Source of the DNA: Nonomuraea spiralis
GTDB taxonomy: Bacteria > Actinomycetota > Actinomycetes > Streptosporangiales > Streptosporangiaceae
Length of the DNA stretch: 64,000 bases
Reading direction: 5' to 3'
Assembly: GCF_014648435.1 (NCBI RefSeq)
Contig: NZ_BMRC01000011.1
Span: forward strand, 248,001 to 312,000
Shown: positions 26,894-35,424 of the stretch, piece after piece
Layout of the letters: every line of letters starts with the position of its first letter
Numbering within the stretch: the stretch's first letter is position 1
Notes under the pieces: generated by a model
The model's input: only the letters and a program-made list of their open reading frames with translations
The model's database searches: none
Told to the model about the DNA's origin: nothing
Made by a program: the position numbers and the translations under genes

Positions 26894-27781
26894 TCAACCC
26901 GCTTCTCCCGTGGCGAAGATGCCGATACCCGACTCGGTGACGTTGACGGCCCCCGCCGACAGCAGTGCGTCGATCGTCTCCGGCACGTCCCGCCTGGGCA
27001 GGACACCCTGGAGGACGACCATGGTCGCGTCCGCCAGGCCGGGCCCGGCGCGCCAGGACTGCCCCGGCATGGCGGGCACCACCTCGGCCAGCCGGTCGGC
27101 GGGCGCGCGGACCGTCAGCAGGACGTGGGCCGGGCCCACCCAGGCGGCGCGCAGCAGCAGGGCGACGTTCCTGATCACGCCGCGCCTGGCCGGGTCGGCG
27201 TAGGCGGCCGGGTTGGCGACGAGTTGCGCGCCGCAGGTCCGTACGGTCTCGATGACGCGCAGGTCGTTCTGGCGGAGGGAATGGCCGGTCTCGACGACGT
27301 CCATCATGGCGTCGGCCAGCTCGGGGATCTTGGCCTCGGTCGCGCCGTACGACACGATCACCTCGGCCCGCCGGCCCGCCTCGCGGAAGAAGCGGCGGCC
27401 GATGTTCGGGTACTCGGTGGCCACCCGGACGCCGTCGTCGAGGTCGGCGGCGCTGCGCGCGGGATGGCCGGACGGCACCGCGAGCACCAGCCGCCAGGGC
27501 CGTTCGGTGTTCCTGGAGTAGTCGAACGACTCCACCACCTCGACCTCGGCCCCGGTCTCCTCCACCCAGTCGGCGCCGGTCAGCCCCAGGTCGAACGTGC
27601 CGTCCCCGACCACCAGGGGGATCTCGCGCGGCTTGTAGAACGCCACGTGCGACACGCCGGTGTGGTCGACCGTGCCGCGGTAGGAGCGTTCCGAGCGCCG
27701 CCGTACGGGCAGCCCGGCGGCGGCGAAGAGCTCCAGGGCCCGCCGCTCCAGCGACCCCTTCGGCAGGGCGAGCGAGATCAT
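26894..27781 (-). CDS. penA: HisG-family ATP phosphoribosyltransferase (PenA-like)
   Basis: Long-form HisG of 295 residues, catalysing ATP + PRPP to phosphoribosyl-ATP. It keeps 'MISLALPKGSL' and 'FDLGLTGADWVEETGAEVEV', and an intact PRPP loop 'DVVETGHSL' (residues 161-169) followed by 'RQNDLRVIETVRTCGAQLVA'. A C-terminal regulatory-like domain follows residue 220. The gene is next to SDR and SAICAR-synthetase-like genes rather than his genes. The same trio (PenA, PenB, PenC) makes pentostatin, where this step diverts ATP into the diazepine pathway. ATG 27781 has a strong AGGAGG site. Confidence is high for the family and good for the pathway. Confidence 0.85.
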   Translation of the reverse strand: MISLALPKGSLERRALELFAAAGLPVRRRSERSYRGTVDHTGVSHVAFYKPREIPLVVGDGTFDLGLTGADWVEETGAEVEVVESFDYSRNTERPWRLVLAVPSGHPARSAADLDDGVRVATEYPNIGRRFFREAGRRAEVIVSYGATEAKIPELADAMMDVVETGHSLRQNDLRVIETVRTCGAQLVANPAAYADPARRGVIRNVALLLRAAWVGPAHVLLTVRAPADRLAEVVPAMPGQSWRAGPGLADATMVVLQGVLPRRDVPETIDALLSAGAVNVTESGIGIFATGEAG

Positions 27782-27824
27782 GGTTCCTCCTTGCGGGCGC
27801 GGCGGGGGCGAAGGGGACACGGGC

Positions 27825-28589
27825 TCACACGTGCAGCAGCCGGTCGATGCCGATGATCGGCGGCTCGGGCAGGCAGGACGGCCGCACCTCGATCTCGCCC
27901 ACCACGAGGTCGCCCGGCCAGGAGTCGACGATGGTGCCCACGCAGCGGGCGACCGAGCGGGTGCTCATCTTGTGCGGCGAACCGTCGCCGTCGAGGTTGG
28001 CGATGGCGCCCGGCGAGACCAGGCAGGCACGCACCCCGTTGCGGCGCTCCTCCAGCAGCAGCGTCTCGACCAGCGCCTTCAGCCCGGCCTTGGTGGCGCT
28101 GTAGGCGGCGCCGCCCTCGAAGTACCGGGTGCCGGCGTGGCTGCCCATCGCGACGAACATCCCGCCGGCGGCCCGCAGCGCCGGCAGGACGGCTTTGAGC
28201 AGGTGGAAGCAGGCGCTCAGGTTGATCGCGACCAGCCGCTCCCAGTCCTCGCCGCTGAGGTCGGCGATCGGGTCGAGCACCCGGTCCACCGCGTTGGACA
28301 CGCAGACGTCGAGCCGGCCCGCCTCGTCGAGCACCTGGCCGGCCGCCTCCCTGATCTGCGCGGGGTCCGCGAGGTCGCACTCGCGCTCGCCGAGCCAGTC
28401 CTCGCCGGCGAGCGAGCGGTTCAGGGAGAAGACGCGGTAGCCGCGCTCGCGCAACTCCTCGGCGATGGCCCGGCCACTGCCGCGGTTGCTCCCGGTGACC
28501 AACGCGACCGGCCTCCCGGCTCCCGGCCTCTTCCCGTACGGCCCCCCGCTGCCCGGCCTCTCGGCGGGCGGGGTCTCATGTGATGACAT
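27825..28589 (-). CDS. penB: Short-chain dehydrogenase (PenB-like)
   Basis: SDR of 254 residues with cofactor motif 'VTGSNRGSGRAIA', catalytic serine in 'VAMGSHAG' and the 'YSATK' Tyr/Lys pair. Aspartate or arginine choices after strand 2 do not settle NAD versus NADP. The gene overlaps the purC-like gene by 14 bases and precedes hisG by 43. In pentostatin and coformycin biosynthesis an SDR (PenB) reduces the 8-keto diazepine nucleoside to the 8R alcohol, the group that mimics the deaminase transition state; that role is inferred here from the conserved trio. The N-terminal 25 residues are a Pro/Gly-rich extension and the start could be internal. Confidence 0.83.
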   Translation of the reverse strand: MSSHETPPAERPGSGGPYGKRPGAGRPVALVTGSNRGSGRAIAEELRERGYRVFSLNRSLAGEDWLGERECDLADPAQIREAAGQVLDEAGRLDVCVSNAVDRVLDPIADLSGEDWERLVAINLSACFHLLKAVLPALRAAGGMFVAMGSHAGTRYFEGGAAYSATKAGLKALVETLLLEERRNGVRACLVSPGAIANLDGDGSPHKMSTRSVARCVGTIVDSWPGDLVVGEIEVRPSCLPEPPIIGIDRLLHV

Positions 28590-29295
28590 CGAGGACGCGG
28601 CTCCACTGGTTCACGATCTCCTCGCCCGCGACGCCGTCCCGGAACAGGTCCTTGTCCAGCGGGGAGCCGTCCTGGTGGCGCAGGCGCATGCAGTCCTGGG
28701 AGATCTCGGAGATGACGGTCAGCCCGCCGTCCTCCGTCTGCCCGAAGATGAGGCAGAAGTCCCACACCTCCAGCGGACTCAGCCAGGCCCGCAGCACGTC
28801 GTTGACGGCGAGGGCCTGCTCACGCATCTCCTCGACCGGCAGGCCGAGCGCCCGCAGGTAGTCCTCGCCGATCGGCTGGTCCTCCGGGTCGGTCCGGTAG
28901 TCGAACTTCACCACCGGGCGCGGCAGCGGGGCGCCGTCCTCGAACAGGCCGGGGTACTTGCGGGTGGTCGATCCCGTGGCCCGGTTCTTCACGATCACCT
29001 CGAACGGCGGCGCCGGGCAGTAGTCGGCCACGTACGAGTCGGCCGAGACACGTTCCCTGAACGCGCAGGGCACCCCGGCGTCGGCCAGCCGGCCCGCCGC
29101 CCTTTCATAGAAATCCAGCCGGAGCGGCCCGGTGCGCTCGACGATTTCATCACGGTGGTACGTGAAACTGCGCAGGCTGGGGATTATCTGCACGAGGCAC
29201 CGCCCGCCGGGCAGCAGCCACAGACGCTTACTGCGTCCGACGATATCCGGCTCTCCCGCACCGGCCGGACTTCCCGGATCGGATCCGTAATCCAC
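28576..29295 (-). CDS. penC: SAICAR synthetase-like enzyme (PenC-like)
   Basis: PurC homologue of 239 residues. Housekeeping PurC joins CAIR and aspartate using ATP; here 'GRSKRLWLLPGGRCLVQIIP', 'VIVKNRATGSTTRKYPG', 'VVKFDYRTDPEDQP' and 'SEISQDCMRLRH' keep the SAICAR-synthetase fold and ATP site, with many changes from ordinary PurC. First gene of the leftward operon, ahead of SDR and hisG, as in the pentostatin cluster where PenC is thought to help close the 1,3-diazepine ring. GTG 29295 was chosen for its GGAGG site; a TTG further upstream is less supported. Confidence 0.85.
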   Translation of the reverse strand: MDYGSDPGSPAGAGEPDIVGRSKRLWLLPGGRCLVQIIPSLRSFTYHRDEIVERTGPLRLDFYERAAGRLADAGVPCAFRERVSADSYVADYCPAPPFEVIVKNRATGSTTRKYPGLFEDGAPLPRPVVKFDYRTDPEDQPIGEDYLRALGLPVEEMREQALAVNDVLRAWLSPLEVWDFCLIFGQTEDGGLTVISEISQDCMRLRHQDGSPLDKDLFRDGVAGEEIVNQWSRVLDVIT

Positions 29296-29328
29296 GTCGC
29301 CTCCATCCACCGACAATGGCCCACACAA

Positions 29329-29357
29329 CTTGATATTGCGGGTACCCGATTGTCAAG
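29329..29357. promoter_or_regulatory. Palindrome and promoter for the leftward penC-like operon
   Basis: CGGGTACCCG (29339-29348) is a perfect 10-bp palindrome flanked by CTTGA (29329-29333) and TCAAG (29353-29357), giving a 29-bp imperfect dyad. On the minus strand it includes a perfect -35, TTGACA (29356-29351), with TCAAGT or TATCAA 15-17 bases downstream as -10, leading to the GTG at 29295. A regulator bound to the dyad would cover the promoter. No regulator gene is adjacent; the LuxR-type gene at 46707 is a candidate. Confidence 0.5.
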
Positions 29358-29362
29358 GAGAC

Positions 29363-29395
29363 GTGACCCTGGAAAAAGGTGCACTTGACGGGGCT
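29363..29395 (+). repeat. Direct repeat copy 1 with promoter-like box
   Basis: About 33 bases beginning GTGACCCTGGAA and containing TTGACGGGGC (from 29385). A close copy lies 65 bases downstream. TTGACG followed after 16 bases by GATATG (29407) could be a promoter firing rightward. Together with copy 2 it may be a tandem promoter or a pair of regulator sites for the aminotransferase operon. Confidence 0.5.
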
Positions 29396-29427
29396 CTCGC
29401 GGTCTTGATATGTCGCCGGTCCGGCCC

Positions 29428-29461
29428 GTGACTCCTGGAAGAAAGAGTACTTGACGGAGCC
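29428..29461 (+). repeat. Direct repeat copy 2 with promoter-like box
   Basis: Begins GTGACTCCTGGAA and contains TTGACGGAGCCC (from 29451); it shares roughly 26 positions with copy 1 after one single-base gap. TTGACG here with TACTGT at 29476 (19 bases) is a possible promoter about 55 bases before the TTG start of the aminotransferase gene. Function inferred. Confidence 0.5.
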
Positions 29462-29535
29462 CGGCAGCCTGACGGTACTGTCTTCAGAAATTGAAATTCC
29501 CGATCTTATTAAGAATCCCAATGGGGGGAGGATCG

Positions 29536-30798
29536 TTGTCAGAATATGAGCGCATCGCTCATTCGAAGATCACTCGTAAGTTCCGGTCCGCGGGGCAGCA
29601 GCTCTTGTTCTCGCGGGGGCGGCGGGGCGAGGTTTCGGACGCGAACGGCGTGCCGTACATCGATTTCGTCATGGGTTATGGCCCAGTGATAATCGGTCAC
29701 GCGGACGCCCAATTCAACGAAATTCTGTGCGGTTATCTCGGCAACGGCGTCATGCTGCCGGGCTACACCACGTTCCACCAGGAATACCTGGACCGGCTGC
29801 TCGGCGAGCGGCCCGGCGACCGCGGCGCGTTCTTCAAGACCGCCTCCGAGGCCGTCACCGCCGCCTTCCGGCTGGCCGCGATGCGCACCGGCCGGCTCGG
29901 CATCATCCGCAGCGGCTACGTCGGCTGGCACGACGCGCAGATCGCCGACTCCCTGAAGTGGCACGAGCCCCTGCACTCCCCGCTGCGGAACAAGCTCCGT
30001 TACACCGACGGCATGCGCGGCATCGGCGACACCGAGCCGGTCGCCAATTGGGTGGACCTGCGCCTGGAGTCCCTCGCCGAGCTGCTCGAACGGCACCGCG
30101 GCCGGCTGGGCTGCTTCGTCTTCGACGCCTACCTGGCCTCCTTCACCACGCCCGACGTGCTGCGCCAGGCCGTCGCGATGTGCCGCGAGGCCGGTCTGCT
30201 CACGGTCTTCGACGAGACCAAGACCGGCGGCCGTATCTCGGCGCTCGGCTACGACCACGACAACGCCCTCGGCTCGGACCTGATCGTGATCGGCAAGGCG
30301 CTGGCCAACGGCGCCCCGCTGAGCATCCTGGCCGGCGACGCCGACCTGCTCGCGCTCGCCGAGCGGGCCCGGCTGAGCGGCACGTTCTCCAAGGAGATGA
30401 TCGCGGTCTACGCCGCGCTGGCCACCCGCGACATCCTGGAGAAGCCGGTCGGCGACGCGCCCGACGGGTGGACCGAGATCGGCCGGATCGGCACGGAGAC
30501 GGCCGCCGCCTTCACCGCGGCCGCCGCGGACGCCGGGGTCGAGGCCCTGGTCGGCGCCCGCCCGGTGCTCGGCGGCGGCATGTTCGAGCTGGTCTACCAC
30601 GACGTGGAGCTGCTGGGCGACAAGGAGCGCCGTGAGGCGCTGCTGGCCGAGCTGGCCGCCGTCGGCATCCTGCTGCTCGAAGGCCACCCGTCCTTCGTGT
30701 GCCTGGCGCACCGCGACATCGACTGGGGCGACCTGCGCGAGCGGGCCCGCCAGGCGTTCGAGGCGTGGAACGCGACCGCGGGGGCCGGCCGTGGCTGA
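29536..30798 (+). CDS. Class III aminotransferase (GSAM-like), probable 2'-amination enzyme
   Basis: PLP enzyme of 420 residues related to glutamate-1-semialdehyde aminomutase and class III transaminases. The cofactor lysine is K254 in 'VIGKALANGAPLSI', the pyridine-binding aspartate lies in 'LTVFDETKTGGR', and 'PYIDFVMGYGPVIIGHADAQ' is the family opening. TTG at 29536 is used because GGGGGGAGG sits five bases upstream; ATG 29521 lies inside that ribosome site. It overlaps the Gfo/Idh gene by eight bases. With that oxidoreductase, the Nudix and the HAD phosphatase it fits oxidation and transamination at C-2' of an adenine nucleotide. Substrate inferred. Confidence 0.82.
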   Translation: MSEYERIAHSKITRKFRSAGQQLLFSRGRRGEVSDANGVPYIDFVMGYGPVIIGHADAQFNEILCGYLGNGVMLPGYTTFHQEYLDRLLGERPGDRGAFFKTASEAVTAAFRLAAMRTGRLGIIRSGYVGWHDAQIADSLKWHEPLHSPLRNKLRYTDGMRGIGDTEPVANWVDLRLESLAELLERHRGRLGCFVFDAYLASFTTPDVLRQAVAMCREAGLLTVFDETKTGGRISALGYDHDNALGSDLIVIGKALANGAPLSILAGDADLLALAERARLSGTFSKEMIAVYAALATRDILEKPVGDAPDGWTEIGRIGTETAAAFTAAAADAGVEALVGARPVLGGGMFELVYHDVELLGDKERREALLAELAAVGILLLEGHPSFVCLAHRDIDWGDLRERARQAFEAWNATAGAGRG

Positions 30799-31843
30799 CC
30801 TCCTGCGCCTGGCCCTGGTCGGCTGCGGCCGCCAGATGCAACAGAACCTGTTCCCGTTCCTGCAACGCATCCGCGGCCACCAGGTCGTGGCCTGCGTCGA
30901 CCCCGACCTGTCGCTGGCCGCCGACGTCCAGTCGCTGGCCGGCGGGGCGACCTGCGCGTCGTCGGTGGACGACCTGGACCTGGAGACCGTGGACGCCGCG
31001 GTGCTGGCCGTACCGCCGGAGCCGTCGTACCGGCTGGTCCGGCAGCTCGCCGAGAGCGGGATCGACTGCTTCGTCGAGAAGCCGGCCGGGCCGTCCACAC
31101 CCGCGCTCCAGGACCTGGAGCACGTGGTGCGCCGCAGCGGGCGGCACGTCCAGGTGGGCTTCAACTTCCGCTACGCCGAGACGCTCCAGCGGCTGCACGA
31201 GCTGAGCGAGGAGATCCGGGCCACGCCGTGCTCGGTGACCGTCGACTTCTACAGCCGCCACCCGTCGGCGCCGCAGTGGGGGGTGGACACCACCCTGGAG
31301 GCGTGGATCCGGCACAACGGGGTGCACGCCCTCGACCTGGCCCGGTGGTTCACGCCGTCGCCGGTCGTCCAGCTGGACGCGCACGCCATCGGCGACGCCG
31401 ACCGGTTCCAGGTCAACCTGTTCCTGCGGCACCACGACGGCTCGCTGTCGACGCTGCGCATGGGCAACCACGTCAAGCGGTTCCTGGTGGGCGTCACCGT
31501 GCAGGGCATGGACGGCAGCAGGTACAGCGCGCCGTCCCTGGAACGGGTGACCCTCGAACTGTCCGACGGGCTGCCGTACGGGCAGGAGCTGCACGCCACC
31601 CGCAACCTGGACCACGGGTGGGGGCGCAGCGGCTTCGGGCCGGAGCTCCAGGCGTTCGTGGACGCCTGCGCCGGGCAGCAGTCCGAGCCTCACACGGGCG
31701 GTCGTGCCCCGGTCAAGGGCGTGCCGTCGATCTCCGACGCGCTCGCCGCCTCGGCCCTGTGCGACCGGGTGATGGCGGAGCTGGACGCCGCCGCGACGAA
31801 CGGCCTCGGTTACCTGACCGACTCCGTCCGGGCCTCGGCCTAG
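30791..31843 (+). CDS. Gfo/Idh/MocA-family oxidoreductase
   Basis: NAD(P)-dependent oxidoreductase of 350 residues. The Rossmann start is 'RLALVGCGRQMQQNLFPFL', the catalytic lysine is K97 in 'CFVEKPAG', and the second conserved region is 'EAWIRHNGVHALDLARWF' with the catalytic-type histidine. GTG 30791 overlaps the aminotransferase end by eight bases, so the two are made together. Pairs of this kind convert a sugar hydroxyl to a ketone and then an amine, so it is the likely 2'-dehydrogenase for 2'-amino-2'-deoxyadenosine formation. Substrate not shown by sequence. Confidence 0.85.
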   Translation: MADLLRLALVGCGRQMQQNLFPFLQRIRGHQVVACVDPDLSLAADVQSLAGGATCASSVDDLDLETVDAAVLAVPPEPSYRLVRQLAESGIDCFVEKPAGPSTPALQDLEHVVRRSGRHVQVGFNFRYAETLQRLHELSEEIRATPCSVTVDFYSRHPSAPQWGVDTTLEAWIRHNGVHALDLARWFTPSPVVQLDAHAIGDADRFQVNLFLRHHDGSLSTLRMGNHVKRFLVGVTVQGMDGSRYSAPSLERVTLELSDGLPYGQELHATRNLDHGWGRSGFGPELQAFVDACAGQQSEPHTGGRAPVKGVPSISDALAASALCDRVMAELDAAATNGLGYLTDSVRASA

Positions 31844-31872
31844 GCGGGGGCCGTTGACCAAGAGGGGGAGGC

Positions 31873-33624
31873 ATGACTGAACGGGCGCGACCGGCTGCGA
31901 GCGGGCGGCCGGTCGCGTCACCGCGCGCAGGGCGATGGGTCGCCGGTCACCTGCGGCGGCAGCGGCCGTCGTTGCTGCTGTTCACCGTGGCGGCCGTGGC
32001 GGCGAGCCTGTGCTCCACGCTCGTCCCCGTCCAGATCGGCGCGGCGTTCGCCGAGGCCACCGGCCCCCGCCACGACCTCGGCGCGGTCGGGGCGGCGGCG
32101 GTGGCCGCCGCGCTGCTGGCGGCCGGCCGGTTCGTCGCCGACCTGCTGTCGAACGGCTCGATGGAGGTCGTCGCCCAGCGCGTCAAACGGGACCTGCGGG
32201 ACGAGCTGTACCGCAGCCTGCTGGCCAAACGTATGTCCTTCCACGACCAGCAGCGCATCGGCGACATCCTGGCCCGCGCCATCAACGACGCCAGGCTCGT
32301 CGACTACATGCTCAGCCCAGGCGCGGCCACCGCCGCCAACGGAGTCCTGGCCCTGCTGGTCCCGATCCTGTTCATCGCCTCGCTGGACCCGCGGCTGCTG
32401 CTGGCCCCCGGCGTACTGGTCCTGGTGTTCGCCTACGCGCTGCGCTACCACCTGCGGCGGCTCTACCCGCTGGTCATGCGCACCCGCGAGACCTTCGCCG
32501 ACCTCAACGAACGTTTTGCCACCACGCTCTCGGGCATCGCCACCGTCAAGGCGGCCACGCAGGAGGACCACGAGCGGCACGCCCTCAGATCGGCCGCCGC
32601 CGCCTACCGGGACGCGTTCGTCCGGCGCGGCCGGGCGCAGGCGGTCTACCTGCCCGCGCTGAGCTTCGCGCTGGCGATGGTGACCGGCTCCCTGCACTCG
32701 CTCTACCTCTACTCACAGGGGCAGCTCACCCTGGCCCAGGTGGTGACGTATCTCGGCTGGTTGTTGCTGTTCGCGCAGCCCGTCACCATGTCCGAGCAGG
32801 CCGTGCCGGTCATCCAGGAGGGGTTCGCCGCCGCCGCCCGCATGCGGCAGATCATCGACGGCGCCCCCGGCGAGCGCGAGGACACGCACGGCACGACGCA
32901 GGCCGTCCAGGGGGCGATCACCTTCGACCGGGTCTCGCTGCGCCACGAGGGCCGGGACATCCTGCGCGAGGTCTCCTTCCACCTGCCCGCCGGGCGCACC
33001 CTCGCCGTCGTCGGCCCCACCGGCAGTGGCAAGAGCATGCTGATCAAGCTGGTCAACCGCATGTACGACGCCACCGGCGGCCGCGTGCTGATCGACGGTC
33101 GGGACGTACGGGAGTGGGAGCCGGGCGCGCTGCGCCGCCAGATCGGCCACGTGGACCAGGAGATCTTCCTGTTCTCCAAGAGCGTGCTGGACAACATCGC
33201 CTTCGGCGCGCCGCACGCCGCCGGGTACGAGGACGTCCAGCGCGTCGCCAAGCAGGCGTGCGCGGACGAGTTCGTCCAGGCGATGTCCGACGGTTACGCC
33301 ACCACGCTCAACGAGGGCGGCACCACGCTGTCCGGCGGGCAACGGCAGCGGCTGGCCATCGCCAGGGCCCTGCTGACCGAGCCGCGCATCCTCACCCTCG
33401 ACGACGCGACCAGCGCGGTGGACGCCCGTACCGAGGCGGCCATCACCGAGGCGATCGAGCACGCGACGGCGGGCCGTACGACGGTGCTGGTCTCGCACCG
33501 CCCCGGCCAGATCCGCCGCGCCGACGTGATCCTGCTGCTGGACGGCGGCCGGGTCGTCGACCAGGGATCGCACGACGAACTGATGGCGCGCTGCGCGCTC
33601 TACCGGGAGATCTACAGTGGATGA
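31873..33624 (+). CDS. ABC exporter half-transporter, degenerate-site subunit
   Basis: A 583-residue exporter half: six membrane helices (about residues 35-300) fused to an ATPase domain. Walker A 'GPTGSGKS' (381-388) and signature 'LSGGQ' (486-490) are canonical, but the residue after Walker B is aspartate (D511 in 'LDDATSAVD') instead of the catalytic glutamate. The next gene has the complementary set, so the two should form a heterodimer with one active and one degenerate ATP site. Likely exports the nucleoside products. The N-terminal 20 residues are Arg/Ala-rich and cytoplasmic. Confidence 0.88.
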   Translation: MTERARPAASGRPVASPRAGRWVAGHLRRQRPSLLLFTVAAVAASLCSTLVPVQIGAAFAEATGPRHDLGAVGAAAVAAALLAAGRFVADLLSNGSMEVVAQRVKRDLRDELYRSLLAKRMSFHDQQRIGDILARAINDARLVDYMLSPGAATAANGVLALLVPILFIASLDPRLLLAPGVLVLVFAYALRYHLRRLYPLVMRTRETFADLNERFATTLSGIATVKAATQEDHERHALRSAAAAYRDAFVRRGRAQAVYLPALSFALAMVTGSLHSLYLYSQGQLTLAQVVTYLGWLLLFAQPVTMSEQAVPVIQEGFAAAARMRQIIDGAPGEREDTHGTTQAVQGAITFDRVSLRHEGRDILREVSFHLPAGRTLAVVGPTGSGKSMLIKLVNRMYDATGGRVLIDGRDVREWEPGALRRQIGHVDQEIFLFSKSVLDNIAFGAPHAAGYEDVQRVAKQACADEFVQAMSDGYATTLNEGGTTLSGGQRQRLAIARALLTEPRILTLDDATSAVDARTEAAITEAIEHATAGRTTVLVSHRPGQIRRADVILLLDGGRVVDQGSHDELMARCALYREIYSG

Positions 33625-33645
33625 CGCCCAGGATCGGCGGCGGCC

Positions 33646-35424
33646 GTGAGCGACCTGTTCGCGGGCCTGCACGCCGACGCCTACGACCGCGTGTACGGCA
33701 ACCGCCGCCTGCTGGCCCGCATCCTGCGCCAGTTGCGCGCCCACCGCGCCGGAATGGTCGGCTCTGCCCTGCTCGTCGCGGGTTCGGTGTTGCTGACCGC
33801 CTCGGTGCCGATCGTCGTCTCCCGCCTGATCGACCAGGCCGGCGGCGGCAGCGGGCCGGGCCTGCTGCTGTGCCTGTTCGTGGTCGCGGCGGCGGTGCTG
33901 GCCTGGGCGATGAACTGGGCCCGCCAGGCGATCACCGCCCGGCTGGTCGGCGGCATGGTGTACCAGTTGCAGAGCGAGGCCGCCGACGCCGCGCTCGCCA
34001 AGGACGTCGCCTTCTACGACGAGAACTCGGTCGGCAAGGTGCTCAGCCGGGTCACCGGCGACACCGAGGGCTTCGGCTCGGTGCTCACCCTCACCCTCAA
34101 TCTGATCAGCCAGCTCTTCCTGGTGGTGCTGCTCGGCGGCGTGGTGTTCTGGATCGACCCCGGGCTCGGCCTGGTCATCGTGGCGGCGCTGCCGTTCCTG
34201 CTGGGCACGGCCCTGGCCTTCCGCCGGGTGGCCCGTACGGCGGCGTCGGCCACGCGGCGGGTCATGGCCAAGGTCAACGCCAACGTGCACGAGACCATGC
34301 TCGGCATCGCGGTCGCCAAGAACTTCGGCCGCGAGCAGGCCGTCTACGGCGACTTCGACGAGGTCAACCGCCTGTCGTACCGCGTCTACGTCCGGCAGGG
34401 CCTCATCTACGCGGTCATCCTGCCGGTCCTGACGCTGCTGGCCGGGCTGGCCACGGCCGTCGTGCTGTACCAGGGCGGGCGGTTCGCGGTGCTCGGCCGG
34501 CTCTCGGCGGGTGAGTGGTACTTCGCCCTCCAGGCGCTCGGCATGTTGTGGCAGCCGGTCACCCAGGCCGCCTCGTTCTGGAGCCTGTTCCAGCAGGGGC
34601 TGGCCGCCGCCGAGCGGGTGTTCGCGCTGATCGACAGCGACCACGCCGTCGTCCAGAGCGGGAACGCGCCGGTGACCGCGCTGAGCGGCGCGGTCGAGGC
34701 CCGCGGCCTGCACTTCCGGTACGGCTCCGGCGCCACCGTGTTCCGGGACTTCGACGTGCGCCTCGCCCCTCGCGAGACGGTGGCGGTCGTCGGGCACACA
34801 GGCGGCGGCAAGTCCACGCTGGCCAAGCTGATCGCCCGCGCCTACGACTTCCAGGGCGGCGAACTGCTGGTCGACGGCCGTGACATCCGCGGTCTCGACC
34901 TGCTGGCCTACCGGCGGCGGGTGGGCGTCGTGCCGCAACATCCGTTCATCTTCGCCGGCACGCTCGCGGAGAACATCGCCTACGGCCGGCCCGGCGCGGA
35001 CCGCGCCGACGTCGTACGGGCCGTCGAGCGGATCGGCCACCGCGTGTGGGACCGCAGCATGCCGATGTCCCTGGACGACCCGTTGGCCGCCGGTGGCCAG
35101 GGGGTGTCCGTCGGGCAGCGGCAGCTCATCGCCCTGGCCAGGATGTTCGTCCGCGAACCGGACATCCTGCTGCTGGACGAGCCCACCGCCAGCGTCGACC
35201 CGCTGACCGAACGCGGCATCCAGGACGCGCTGTCCCGGTTGTGCGCCGATCGCACCGTGCTGGTGATCGCCCACCGGCTCTCCACCATCCGGCGCGCCGA
35301 CCGCGTCCTGGTGCTGCACGGCGGCGAGATCGCCGAGCAGGGCGGATTCGGGGAACTGCTGCGCCGCGACGGCCCGTTCGCCGCGCTCTACGCCACCTAC
35401 TACGCCCATCAGGAGTCCGCATGA
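33646..35424 (+). CDS. ABC exporter half-transporter, active-site subunit
   Basis: A 592-residue exporter half with six membrane helices and an ATPase domain: Walker A 'GHTGGGKST' (383-391), Walker B with catalytic E512 in 'LLLDEPTASVD', but an altered signature 'VSVGQ' (487-491) instead of LSGGQ. This pairs with the normal signature of the upstream subunit to make the hydrolytic site. GTG 33646 is 22 bases after the first half; the stop overlaps the Nudix ATG by four bases. The cotranscription with aminotransferase, Gfo/Idh and Nudix genes argues for product export. Confidence 0.88.
   Translation: MSDLFAGLHADAYDRVYGNRRLLARILRQLRAHRAGMVGSALLVAGSVLLTASVPIVVSRLIDQAGGGSGPGLLLCLFVVAAAVLAWAMNWARQAITARLVGGMVYQLQSEAADAALAKDVAFYDENSVGKVLSRVTGDTEGFGSVLTLTLNLISQLFLVVLLGGVVFWIDPGLGLVIVAALPFLLGTALAFRRVARTAASATRRVMAKVNANVHETMLGIAVAKNFGREQAVYGDFDEVNRLSYRVYVRQGLIYAVILPVLTLLAGLATAVVLYQGGRFAVLGRLSAGEWYFALQALGMLWQPVTQAASFWSLFQQGLAAAERVFALIDSDHAVVQSGNAPVTALSGAVEARGLHFRYGSGATVFRDFDVRLAPRETVAVVGHTGGGKSTLAKLIARAYDFQGGELLVDGRDIRGLDLLAYRRRVGVVPQHPFIFAGTLAENIAYGRPGADRADVVRAVERIGHRVWDRSMPMSLDDPLAAGGQGVSVGQRQLIALARMFVREPDILLLDEPTASVDPLTERGIQDALSRLCADRTVLVIAHRLSTIRRADRVLVLHGGEIAEQGGFGELLRRDGPFAALYATYYAHQESA

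Noticed and set aside
28576..29295. Housekeeping purC
   Set aside because: No purine genes adjoin it, the sequence departs from normal PurC and it overlaps the SDR gene in the pentostatin-type order.
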